From the NCBI RefSeq assembly GCF_021228125.1, contig NZ_JAJQQS010000030.1, positions 1 to 43,422 on the forward strand: 43,422 nt of DNA, read 5' to 3'. Position 1 is the first letter of the stretch. Each line of letters opens with the position of its first letter. Positions 26,330 to 33,312 of the stretch are shown here, piece by piece. The position numbers and the translations under genes are program-made. The DNA is from Streptomyces albireticuli. GTDB taxonomy: Bacteria; Actinomycetota; Actinomycetes; Streptomycetales; Streptomycetaceae. The notes under the pieces were generated by a model. The model searched no databases. It was given only the letters and a program-made list of their open reading frames with translations, and was not told the origin of the DNA.

Positions 26330-26806
26330 CTACCCCCGCCCCGGCGCCGCCAGTTTGCGGAAGTCCCAGGAGACGGTCGTCTCCGGTGTCAGGCGCAGCC
26401 AGGCGTGACGGCCGTCGTGCGGCATCGCGGCCGCGCCGAAGTACTTGGCCGCGAACAGCGCCTCCGGGGCGTCGAGTTCCGCGCACGGCCCGCCCCTGCG
26501 CGGCACCTCGCCGACGCGCTCGGCGGTGCCGGACAGCTCCACGCCGCGGAGCTCCCCGTACTCCCGGCCGTCGTCGACCACCACCGCGATCCGCGCGTCG
26601 CCCCGCAGGTCGGCCCACCGCCGGCTGCGCACGAGGGAGTAGAGCCACAGGGACCGGCCGTCCCAGACGAACCACAGGGCGCCGGCGTGCGGCCGGCCGT
26701 CCCGGCCCACGGTCGCCACCCGGCAGGTGCGCCGCTCCGAGAGGAAGGCGTCGAGCTCGGCCGGCGTCATCATGATCCGGCGGCCCCGCCGCTGGGTGGC
26801 GGCCAT
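26330..26806 (-). CDS. Pyridoxamine 5'-phosphate oxidase-like flavin-binding protein
   Basis: About 158 residues with the split-barrel fold of the PPOX family: FLSERRTCRVATVGRDGRPH, then GALWFVWDGRSLWLYSLVRS and RRWADLRGDARIAVVVDDG. These line up with FMN- or F420-binding strands. Many actinobacterial members use F420 or are of unknown reaction, and the sequence does not decide between cofactors. ATG at 26806 is chosen because GGGAGGT lies just upstream; the longer frame to 26950 is not supported. It is divergent from the isochorismatase-like gene and converges with lysR 42 bases away. Confidence 0.8.
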   Translation of the reverse strand: MAATQRRGRRIMMTPAELDAFLSERRTCRVATVGRDGRPHAGALWFVWDGRSLWLYSLVRSRRWADLRGDARIAVVVDDGREYGELRGVELSGTAERVGEVPRRGGPCAELDAPEALFAAKYFGAAAMPHDGRHAWLRLTPETTVSWDFRKLAAPGRG

Positions 26807-26835
26807 CTCCGCACCTCCCGCTGATCCCTGTGTAT

Positions 26836-26850
26836 CTGACTGTCCGTCAG
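26836..26850. promoter_or_regulatory. 15-bp palindrome between PPOX-like and isochorismatase-like genes
   Basis: CTGAC-TGTCC-GTCAG is an inverted repeat of the type bound by TetR-family repressors, 30 bases upstream of the PPOX-like ATG. No TetR gene is adjacent, so the regulator would act from elsewhere. Confidence 0.4.
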
Positions 26851-26937
26851 GAAAGGATGGGGCCTCTTCCGGCGCCGCGCAATCCCCGCTAGCCTCACGC
26901 GGCCGAGCACCGATCCCGCGCCCCCGACGAGGGAGCC

Positions 26938-27621
26938 ATGCCCCCGCCACCCGACCCTTTCGCCGACCCCCTCCCCACCTCGTACGCCGACCCGCGCGCC
27001 GAGCCGCCCGACCCCGCCACCACCGTCCTGCTCACCGTCGAATGCCAGGAGGGCGTCGTCGGCACCGACAGCGCCCTGCCCGAACTCGCCGCCGCCGCGC
27101 GTACCTCCGGCGCCCTGGTCAATGTGGCCCGGCTGGTCGCCGGCGCGCACGCCGCCGGGGTCCAGGTCGTGCACGCCGTCGCCGAGCGCCGCCCCGACGG
27201 CCGCGGCGCCGGGCGCAACGCCCGCCTCTTCCGCGCCGCCGAGCGGCTGCCGGTGCGCCAGCTGGCCGGTACCAAGGCCGTCCGGGTCGCCGAGCCCGTC
27301 CCGGTCGCCGACGCCGACCTCGTCGTACGGCGGCTGCACGGCCTCTCGCCGCTCGCCGGCACCGGCCTGGACGCCCTGCTGCGCAACCTCGGCTGCCGCA
27401 CCCTCGTCGTCACCGGGGTCTCGGCGAACGTGGCCGTCCCCAACGCCGTCTTCGACGCCGTGAACCTCGGCTACACGGCGGTCGTCCCCGCCGACGCCAT
27501 CGCCGGGGTGCCCGCCGACTACACCGCGGCGATGATCCGGCACACCCTCGCCCTCGTCGCGACGGTCACCACGGCGGACGCCGTACTGCGCGGCTGGCGG
27601 CGCCCGCGCCGGACGCGCTGA
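26938..27621 (+). CDS. Isochorismatase-like protein lacking the catalytic cysteine
   Basis: A 227-residue protein with the cysteine-hydrolase (isochorismatase) fold. TTVLLTVECQEGVVG is the first strand and LRNLGCRTLVVTGVSANVAV the late strand-helix block, followed by the FDAVNLGYTAVVPADAIAG helix. The Asp-Lys-Cys triad is altered. The first-strand Asp is Glu35, the Lys position in VVRRLHGLSPLAGTGLD is Arg, and the nucleophile position in SANVAVPNA is Ala166. The fold is clear but hydrolase activity by the usual route is unlikely. It could bind a ligand or act in another way. ATG at 26938 has GAGGGAG upstream. Confidence 0.8.
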   Translation: MPPPPDPFADPLPTSYADPRAEPPDPATTVLLTVECQEGVVGTDSALPELAAAARTSGALVNVARLVAGAHAAGVQVVHAVAERRPDGRGAGRNARLFRAAERLPVRQLAGTKAVRVAEPVPVADADLVVRRLHGLSPLAGTGLDALLRNLGCRTLVVTGVSANVAVPNAVFDAVNLGYTAVVPADAIAGVPADYTAAMIRHTLALVATVTTADAVLRGWRRPRRTR

Positions 27622-27698
27622 GCCCGCGCCGCCCCGGCGGGGCACGGTGACGCCGGGCCGGGGCGGCGCGCCCGGTGCCGGGGGGCCCGGTCCACCGC

Positions 27699-27706
27699 TA
27701 TAGCCT
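27699..27706 (+). promoter_or_regulatory. -10 box of a probable leaderless HipA-like transcript
   Basis: TATAGCCT contains the -10 matches TATAGC and TAGCCT. It ends six bases before the ATG at 27713, which has no Shine-Dalgarno, so the transcript probably starts at the start codon. Confidence 0.5.
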
Positions 27707-27712
27707 GGGGCA

Positions 27713-28537
27713 ATGCTCCCCGAAGTCACCGCCACCCGGTATGTCACGCCCTTGCGTGAGGGTGGCTCGCTCCCCGGCATCGTCGAGGCCGACGATCTCG
27801 GCACCTACGTCATGAAGTTCACCGGCGCCGGGCAGGGCCGCAAGACCCTCGTCGCCGAGGTCATCTGCGGACAGCTCGGCCGGGCCCTGGGCCTGCGCGT
27901 CCCGGACCTCGCCCGGATCCAGCTCGACCCGGTCATCGGCCGGGGCGAGCCGGACCAGGAGGTGCAGGGGCTGCTCAAGGCCAGCGGCGGGCTCAACCTC
28001 GCCATGGACTTCCTGCCCGGCGCGCTCGGCTTCGACCCCCTGGCCTTCGAGACCGACGCGGCCGAGGCCGGCCGCGTCGTCTGGTTCGACGCGCTGATCA
28101 ACAACGTCGACCGGTCCTGGCGCAACCCCAATCTCCTGGTGTGGCACGGACGGCTGTGGCTCATCGACCACGGCGCGACGATGATCTGGCACCACAACTG
28201 GCCCTCCGCCGGCGCCGCGGCCGGCAAGTCCTACGACGCCTCCGACCATGTCCTGGCCTCCTTCGCGCCGGACGTCGCCGGAGCGGCCGCCGCCCTCGCC
28301 CCGCTGGTCACCGAGGAACTGCTGACCCGGGTCGCCGCCGACGTGCCCGACGAGTGGCTCGTGGACGAACCGGGCTTCGACGGCCCGGACGCGCTGCGCC
28401 GGGCCTATGTCGAGGTGCTGCTGGAGCGCGCCGCGACCATCGGCGACCGCGTGGTCCTCGGTGAACGAAGCAAGGACAAGCCCTCGCAGGCGCCGGAGTG
28501 GGTGCGTGTCAGGCTCGACGGAAAGGCCGGCAAGTGA
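27713..28537 (+). CDS. HipA-like kinase-fold protein
   Basis: A 274-residue protein related to the HipA/PI3-4-kinase-like family. Visible elements are K35 in TYVMKFTGAG (ATP-binding lysine), E49 in the following helix, a catalytic-loop pattern NNVDRSWRNPN with D133 and N138, and the metal-binding IDHGATM with D152. It is shorter than E. coli HipA (440 residues) and lacks an N-terminal HipA subdomain that I can see. There is no HipB-type HTH partner. Instead it overlaps by four bases (GTGA) a DUF3037 gene. Kinase activity is inference from motifs; the target is unknown. Confidence 0.78.
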   Translation: MLPEVTATRYVTPLREGGSLPGIVEADDLGTYVMKFTGAGQGRKTLVAEVICGQLGRALGLRVPDLARIQLDPVIGRGEPDQEVQGLLKASGGLNLAMDFLPGALGFDPLAFETDAAEAGRVVWFDALINNVDRSWRNPNLLVWHGRLWLIDHGATMIWHHNWPSAGAAAGKSYDASDHVLASFAPDVAGAAAALAPLVTEELLTRVAADVPDEWLVDEPGFDGPDALRRAYVEVLLERAATIGDRVVLGERSKDKPSQAPEWVRVRLDGKAGK

Positions 28538-28929
28538 CCGGGCGCCACAACGGACGCGACGTCTTCGAATACGCCCTGCTGCGCGTGGTGCCGCGCGTGG
28601 AGCGGGGTGAGCAGATCAACGCCGGGGTCGTCGTCTACTGCCAGGCGAAGTCCTACGTCGCCGCCCGCGTCCACCTGGACGAGGCGCGGCTGCTGGCCCT
28701 CGACCCGACCGCGGACGTCGCGGGCGTACGGGCCGCGCTGGGCGCCGTGGAGGGCGTCTGCCTCGGCGGGGAGCGGGCCGGGCAGGCCGCCGAGGACGCC
28801 CCGGGGCGCCGCTTCCGTTGGCTGATCGCCCCGCGTTCCACGATCGTCCAGCCGGGTCCGGTGCACACCGGGCTGACCGCGGACGCCGAGAGCGAACCGG
28901 AGCGTCTCCTCGACCTGCTGGTGCGGTGA
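28534..28929 (+). CDS. DUF3037 family protein, partner of the HipA-like gene
   Basis: A 131-residue protein with the DUF3037 features FEYALLRVVPRVERGEQINAG, then VVVYCQAKSYVAARVHLDE and a C-terminal RFRWLIAPRSTIVQPGPVHTG. Function unknown. The GTG start overlaps the upstream stop, which shows tight translational coupling to the HipA-like kinase. In my memory of genome annotations DUF3037 genes often sit next to HipA-like kinase genes, which suggests that the two act together. A strong hairpin follows within eight bases of the stop. Confidence 0.82.
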   Translation: MTGRHNGRDVFEYALLRVVPRVERGEQINAGVVVYCQAKSYVAARVHLDEARLLALDPTADVAGVRAALGAVEGVCLGGERAGQAAEDAPGRRFRWLIAPRSTIVQPGPVHTGLTADAESEPERLLDLLVR

Positions 28930-28936
28930 GGGCCCC

Positions 28937-28960
28937 GGGCCGCGCCCGAGGGCGCGGCCC
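28937..28960 (+). terminator. Terminator after DUF3037
   Basis: GGGCCGCGCC (28937-28946) and GGCGCGGCCC (28951-28960) form a 10-bp perfect stem with a four-base loop. It closes the HipA-DUF3037 unit just before the fabG promoter. Confidence 0.75.
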
Positions 28961-28966
28961 GAGGCG

Positions 28967-28995
28967 TTGACAGGGGGTGGCGGGGCTTCTAGCGT
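28967..28995 (+). promoter_or_regulatory. Strong promoter of the fabG operon
   Basis: TTGACA (28967-28972), a 17-base spacer and TAGCGT (28990-28995), the best promoter match in the window. Transcription would start near 29002, giving a leader of about 100 bases. Confidence 0.75.
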
Positions 28996-29011
28996 CTGAT
29001 CCACTAGCTAC

Positions 29012-29025
29012 TAAGCGGTTGCTCA
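29012..29025. promoter_or_regulatory. Candidate operator downstream of the fabG promoter
   Basis: TAAGCGGTTGCTCA is an imperfect inverted repeat (AGC-N4-GCT core) at about +10 to +24. Similar AAGC/GCTT-type sites precede fatty-acid and acyl-CoA genes controlled by TetR-family repressors in actinomycetes, as I recall. Its position would block transcription. Confidence 0.4.
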
Positions 29026-29102
29026 CCTGCTCGGCCGGGGTGTCGCCGCTGGAGCCGAGCCCGACGTCGACGCCGACGTCTCCGAGGTGAGGAGAGCCCC
29101 GC

Positions 29103-29864
29103 ATGTCCACCACCGAGCAGCGCGTAGCCGTCGTGACGGGCGCGGCCCGTGGCATCGGCGCCGCGACCGCCGTCCGCCTGGCCGGGGAGGGCCGCGCGGT
29201 CGCCGTCCTCGACCTCGACGAGGCGGCCTGCGCGGGCACCGTGGAGAAGATCACGGCGGCGGGCGGCACGGCCCTCGCCGTCGGCTGCGACGTCTCGGAC
29301 TCCGCACAGGTCGAGGCCGCCGTCGCCCGGATCGCGGCCGAGCTGGGCGCGCCGGTCATCCTCGTCAACAACGCCGGGGTGCTCCGCGACAACCTGCTGT
29401 TCAAGATGAGCGACGACGACTGGGACACCGTCCTGAGCGTGCATCTGCGGGGCGCCTTCCTGATGTCGCGGGCCTGCCAGAAGCACATGGTCGACGCGGG
29501 CTTCGGCCGGATCGTCAACCTCTCCAGCAGCTCCGCCCTCGGCAACCGCGGCCAGGCCAACTACGCCGCCGCCAAGGCCGGAATGCAGGGTCTCACCAAG
29601 ACCCTCGCCAAGGAGCTCGGCAAGTTCGGCGTCACCGCCAACTCCGTCGCCCCCGGCTTCATCGCCACCGACATGACCGCCGCCACCGCCGCCCGCGTCG
29701 GCATGGGCTTCGAGGACTTCAAGGCCGCCGCCGCGAGCCAGATCCCGGTCCAGCGCGTCGGCGAGCCCGAGGACATCGCCAACGCCGTCGCCTTCTTCGC
29801 CGCCGACCAGGCCGGCTTCGTCTCCGGCCAGGTGCTGTACGTGGCCGGCGGACCGCTCAACTGA
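29103..29864 (+). CDS. fabG: 3-oxoacyl-ACP reductase-like SDR (FabG type)
   Basis: A 253-residue classical short-chain dehydrogenase. The cofactor motif TGAARGIG is at 12-19, NNAG at 89-92, the catalytic serine in LSSSSALG, and Tyr154-x3-Lys158 in NYAAAKAG. The closing segment SGQVLYVAGGPLN is typical of FabG-type enzymes. The expected reaction is NADPH-dependent reduction of a 3-oxoacyl thioester. It is probably an accessory FabG, since no fab cluster is present; from memory S. coelicolor has two such genes at this position. ATG at 29103 follows GAGGAGAG. A second SDR gene begins 18 bases after its stop, in the same operon. Confidence 0.88.
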   Translation: MSTTEQRVAVVTGAARGIGAATAVRLAGEGRAVAVLDLDEAACAGTVEKITAAGGTALAVGCDVSDSAQVEAAVARIAAELGAPVILVNNAGVLRDNLLFKMSDDDWDTVLSVHLRGAFLMSRACQKHMVDAGFGRIVNLSSSSALGNRGQANYAAAKAGMQGLTKTLAKELGKFGVTANSVAPGFIATDMTAATAARVGMGFEDFKAAAASQIPVQRVGEPEDIANAVAFFAADQAGFVSGQVLYVAGGPLN

Positions 29865-29881
29865 CGGGGAGGGAAGAGGAC

Positions 29882-30643
29882 ATGACCGCACCGGACAGCG
29901 GGAAGGTCGCCCTCGTCACGGGCGCCAGCCGCGGCATCGGATACGGCATCGCCGAGGCGCTCGTCGCCCGCGGCGACCGCGTCGTCATCACCGGACGGGA
30001 CGAGGAGAGCCTGGAGCGGGCGGCCGAGACCCTGTCGGCGGGCCGCCCCGGCCGGGTGCTCGGGGTGCCCGGCAAGGCCCACGACGAGGCCCACCAGGCC
30101 GCCGCCGTGGAGCGTGCGATGGACGCCTTCGGACGGATCGACCACCTCGTCAACAACGCCGGGACGAACCCCGTGTTCGGCCCGATCGCCGAGCTCGACC
30201 TGGCCGTCGCCCGTAAGGTCTTCGAGACCAATGTGATCTCCGCGCTCGGCTTCGCCCAGCGGACCTGGCGGGCGTGGCAGAAGGAGAACGGCGGGGCGAT
30301 CGTCAACATCGCGTCCGTCGCCGGGCTCGGCGCGTCGCCCTTCGTCGGCGCCTACGGCATCAGCAAGGCCGCCATGGTCAACCTCTCGCTCCAGCTCGCC
30401 CACGAGATGGCCCCGGGCGTCCGCGTCAACTCCATCGCGCCCGCCGTCGTGAAGACGAAGTTCGCCGCCGCCCTCTACGAGGGGCGCGAGGCGGAGGTCG
30501 TCGCGTCGTACCCGCTCGGCAGGCTCGGGGTGCCCGAGGACATCGGGGGAGCGGCCGCTTTCCTGCTCTCCGACGCGGCCGCCTGGATCACCGGGCAGAC
30601 GCTGGTGGTGGACGGGGGGATCTTCCTCAACGCGGGCTTCTGA
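29882..30643 (+). CDS. Short-chain dehydrogenase/reductase, second gene of the fabG operon
   Basis: A 253-residue classical SDR: TGASRGIG (13-20), NNAG (91-94), Ser145, and Tyr158-x3-Lys162 in AYGISKAAM. The end reads ITGQTLVVDGGIFLNAGF, a usual FabG-like C terminus. It is only moderately similar to its upstream neighbour, so the pair is not a recent duplication. ATG at 29882 has GGGAGGGAAGAGG upstream. The substrate is probably an acyl thioester or a related ketone. The long open frame that begins at 29087 is the antecedent gene's shadow and is not part of this protein. Confidence 0.87.
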   Translation: MTAPDSGKVALVTGASRGIGYGIAEALVARGDRVVITGRDEESLERAAETLSAGRPGRVLGVPGKAHDEAHQAAAVERAMDAFGRIDHLVNNAGTNPVFGPIAELDLAVARKVFETNVISALGFAQRTWRAWQKENGGAIVNIASVAGLGASPFVGAYGISKAAMVNLSLQLAHEMAPGVRVNSIAPAVVKTKFAAALYEGREAEVVASYPLGRLGVPEDIGGAAAFLLSDAAAWITGQTLVVDGGIFLNAGF

Positions 30644-30720
30644 GACGGGGCGGCGGGCGATGTCAGTGGCCGCCGGTAAGTTCTCCGGTGTAAACGGATC
30701 GAACCCCGGAGGTTGTCGAC

Positions 30721-31407
30721 GTGACCGTCACCGACACGCTGCCCGAGTCCTGGCGCGGAGTCCTCGGCGAGGAGCTGGAGAAGCCCTATTTCAAGGAGCT
30801 CACCGACTTCGTCGAGGAGGAGCGGGCGAACGCTCCGGTGTACCCGCCGCGCGGTGAGGTCTTCGCCGCGCTGGAGGCCACGCCGTACGAGCGGGTGAAG
30901 GTCCTCGTCCTCGGACAGGACCCCTACCACGGGGCGGGCCAGGGGCACGGTCTCTGCTTCTCGGTCCGGCCCGGCGTCCGGACCCCGCCCTCCCTGCGCA
31001 ACATCTACAAGGAGATGCGCGAGGAGCTCGGCTACGAGGTGCCGGACAACGGCTTCCTCATGCCGTGGGCCGAGCAGGGCGTCCTGCTGCTCAACGCCGT
31101 GCTCACGGTCCGGGGCGGCGAGCCCAACTCCCACAAGGGCAAGGGCTGGGAGAAGTTCACCGACGCGGTCATCCGCGCCGTGGCCTCCCGCCCCGACCCG
31201 GCCGTCTTCGTGCTGTGGGGCAACTACGCCCAGAAGAAGCTGCCCCTGATCGACGAGGCGCGCCACACGGTCGTCAAGGGCGCGCACCCGTCGCCCCTGT
31301 CGGCCAAGAAGTTCTTCGGCAGCCGCCCCTTCACCCAGATCAACGAGGCGGTCGCGGCCCAGGGCCACGAGCCGATCGACTGGCGCATCCCGGACCTGGC
31401 GGTCTGA
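30721..31407 (+). CDS. ung: Uracil-DNA glycosylase, family 1
   Basis: A 228-residue enzyme that removes uracil from DNA in base-excision repair. The water-activating loop LGQDPYHGAGQGHGLCFSV contains the catalytic Asp67. The uracil-specificity segment LLLNAVLTV and the minor-groove loop GAHPSPLSA, with its conserved His, are intact. Length is normal for family 1. GTG at 30721 has CCGGAGG upstream. It is followed closely by a convergent lipoprotein gene on the other strand. Confidence 0.97.
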   Translation: MTVTDTLPESWRGVLGEELEKPYFKELTDFVEEERANAPVYPPRGEVFAALEATPYERVKVLVLGQDPYHGAGQGHGLCFSVRPGVRTPPSLRNIYKEMREELGYEVPDNGFLMPWAEQGVLLLNAVLTVRGGEPNSHKGKGWEKFTDAVIRAVASRPDPAVFVLWGNYAQKKLPLIDEARHTVVKGAHPSPLSAKKFFGSRPFTQINEAVAAQGHEPIDWRIPDLAV

Positions 31408-31458
31408 GCCCGGCCCGCGCGTGAGGGTGTACGGGCGCGGGCGCGGCGCCTGCCCGGC

Positions 31459-32286
31459 TCAGTGCCCGTACACCTGGCCGCAGATGCGGTTGGCGTCGTC
31501 GCCCTGCTGCCAGCGGCCGTAGTCGCGGCCCATGGCGCACACATTGCCGCCGCCCTTGGCCGGAGCCGGGGCGGGGGCGGGCGCCTCCTTGCGGGGTTCG
31601 GAGGCGAGGCCGCTCGCGGGCGGGTCCGAGCGCTGCTGGGGGGCGGGGGTGTCCTGGCGCGGCGTGGACCGGTCGGGGGAGGCCGCCTGGTGGCCCGCGT
31701 CCCGGGAGGGTCCGGACGAGCCCGGTCCCGAGGGGGACGAGGAGCTCCGGCCGGACGAGCGGCCGGAGGGGCCCGTGGAGCCGGCCGGTCCGGAAGGCCC
31801 GGCCGGTCCGGAAGCGCCGGACGAGCCGGAGGGGCCTGAGCGGGCCGGGTGGTTCGAGCGGCCGGAGGGGCCGGCGGAGCCGGAGGGGATGGAGGGGATG
31901 GAGGGGCTCGACGAACCGAACGGGCCGGACGGATCGGAGGGACCGGCCGGGCCCGACGGATTCCAGAACCTCTCCAGGTTCCGGGGGCCCCCGGGGCGCG
32001 AGGGGTCGGACGGGTCCCAGAACGTCGGCGCGCCCAGGAGGCCCGGATCGCCGTCGCGTCCGTCGGCTCCGTCCCGCCCACCGCGGAGGCCGCCGCCCGG
32101 GCCGTCCGGTCCCGTCGTGACCAGTGCCTCGCGGGCCGGCCCCTGGCCGACGCGGGGAGGGGTGCCCGACCACCGCGACGAGCCAGCAGGGGCGTGGGTG
32201 GCGGTGTGCGGGGACACGGATACGCAGCCGGCGGAGGCGACGATCGTGAGCACCGTCAGGGCTGCCGCGGCGGGGATTCGATGCAT
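31459..32286 (-). CDS. Putative collagen-like lipoprotein
   Basis: A 275-residue secreted protein. Residues 1-20 are a lipoprotein-type signal peptide and Cys21 is the likely lipid-attachment site in VASAGC, with Ser at -3 rather than the usual Leu. A long Gly/Pro/Ser region (about 60-205) has collagen-like G-x-y runs such as GASGPAGPSGPAGSTGPSG. A charged Pro/Ala linker (PAPAPAPAKGG) leads to a short C-terminal module, NVCAMGRDYGRWQ...ICGQVYGH, with two cysteines. That ending recurs, as I recall, in other Streptomyces surface proteins. The lipoprotein N-acyltransferase gene lies about 3 kb away. Function unknown. Confidence 0.72.
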   Translation of the reverse strand: MHRIPAAAALTVLTIVASAGCVSVSPHTATHAPAGSSRWSGTPPRVGQGPAREALVTTGPDGPGGGLRGGRDGADGRDGDPGLLGAPTFWDPSDPSRPGGPRNLERFWNPSGPAGPSDPSGPFGSSSPSIPSIPSGSAGPSGRSNHPARSGPSGSSGASGPAGPSGPAGSTGPSGRSSGRSSSSPSGPGSSGPSRDAGHQAASPDRSTPRQDTPAPQQRSDPPASGLASEPRKEAPAPAPAPAKGGGNVCAMGRDYGRWQQGDDANRICGQVYGH

Positions 32287-32375
32287 TCGCTCAACTCTGC
32301 TGCCCTGGTGAGTGGCTTGGGAATGCCCCGTAGGGGTGACGTGTGATCATCCGCCCGCCGCGCGGGGCGTTTTCC

Positions 32376-32581
32376 CCGGCCCCGCCCCTTCCCGAATCCG
32401 GGGAGATCCCCGGGCCCCCGATTCCGCGCTTCGCGCGGTGGCCTCAATCGCCGACCGGGCTGGATTTCGCCCCTGTCCGAAGTTGCCTTTCCAGCCCGGT
32501 TCCGGGCGACGACTCAGCCCGTCCGGCGATCGAGGACCGGGGCCCGGGGCGGAGCCCCGGTTCGGGAAGGGGCGGGGTGGG
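32376..32581. repeat. Large imperfect inverted repeat, 206 bp
   Basis: The left arm (32376-32464) and the right arm (32513-32581) are imperfect reverse complements: CCCCGCCCCTTCCCGAA against TTCGGGAAGGGGCGGGG, and CCTCAATCGCCGACCGGGCTG against CAGCCCGTCCGGCGATCGAGG. The second motif resembles a dispersed intergenic element that I recall from many Streptomyces genomes. It occupies most of the 316-bp gene-free stretch between the lipoprotein start and the tetR stop. The remainder holds the lipoprotein promoter region. Confidence 0.7.
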
Positions 32582-32602
32582 GAACAAGCCCGCCGCAGGC
32601 GC

Positions 32603-33238
32603 CTACCCCCGCCCCAGCACCCCCCGCAACAACTCCCGCGCACTCACCCGCAACAACTCCAGCCCCGGCACCTCCGCGTGGTACGACCCCGCCGCGCACG
32701 AGAACATCAACCCCTCGCACCACGCCAGCACCGACAGCGCGTGCCGCTCCGGCGCCTCCGAGCCCGCCGCGGCCAGCAGGGCGACGAGGGGCTCGCGGAA
32801 GGCGCGCCCCTCCAGGTCGTAGATGGCCCGCAACTCGGGGCGCCGGGAGGCCTCCAGGGCCAGTTCGTAGCGGGCGATCAGCAGGCCGCGCCGGCCGGTC
32901 AGGGTGCGGTGCAGGGCGAGCGCGATCGCGTCGGCGAGAGCCTCGGGGCCGCCCGCCGGATCGGGCAGCTCCTTCAGGGACAGCACCTCACCCTCGCGCA
33001 CGGCGAGCCGCCGCACCGCGATCTCCAGCAGGGCGAGCCGGGTCCGGGCCTGGTTGGACGTCGAGCCGGTCGGCAGGCCCGCCGCCTCGTCGACGGCCCG
33101 GTGCGTCAGCCCGCGCATGCCGCGCTCGGCGAGCAGGTCGAGGGCCGTGTCGGCGATCAGCCGGCCGCGTGCGGCTCCGGCGGGCAGCCGCACCAGCGGC
33201 TGCCCCGGGTACTGCTCGGGTTCCTTCTCCACTGACAT
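32603..33238 (-). CDS. TetR family transcriptional regulator
   Basis: A 211-residue regulator. The N-terminal HTH domain (about 23-72) contains RLIADTALDLLAERGMRGLTH, then RAVDEAAGLPTGSTSNQART, a TetR-type recognition segment with an SNQ variant of the usual NYH/YHF. The rest is a helical ligand domain. ATG at 33238 is divergent from the FAD monooxygenase gene across 74 bases that hold two matching palindromes. It therefore probably represses itself and the monooxygenase operon, with relief by a small molecule related to the enzyme's substrate. Confidence 0.9.
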   Translation of the reverse strand: MSVEKEPEQYPGQPLVRLPAGAARGRLIADTALDLLAERGMRGLTHRAVDEAAGLPTGSTSNQARTRLALLEIAVRRLAVREGEVLSLKELPDPAGGPEALADAIALALHRTLTGRRGLLIARYELALEASRRPELRAIYDLEGRAFREPLVALLAAAGSEAPERHALSVLAWCEGLMFSCAAGSYHAEVPGLELLRVSARELLRGVLGRG

Positions 33239-33256
33239 GCCCTCAACCTACCGCGC

Positions 33257-33270
33257 ACTACAGAGGTAGT
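33257..33270. promoter_or_regulatory. TetR operator candidate 1
   Basis: ACTAC-AGAG-GTAGT, a perfect inverted repeat 19 bases upstream of the tetR ATG. It matches operator candidate 2 exactly in both arms. Confidence 0.7.
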
Positions 33271-33282
33271 ATCGTCAGGCGA

Positions 33283-33296
33283 ACTACGGATGTAGT
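33283..33296. promoter_or_regulatory. TetR operator candidate 2
   Basis: ACTAC-GGAT-GTAGT, a perfect inverted repeat 17 bases upstream of the monooxygenase ATG. Its centre is 26 bp from that of candidate 1. Two identical half-site pairs in one 74-bp divergent promoter strongly suggest dual repression. Confidence 0.7.
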
Positions 33297-33312
33297 CACA
33301 TGGAGGTAAGCC

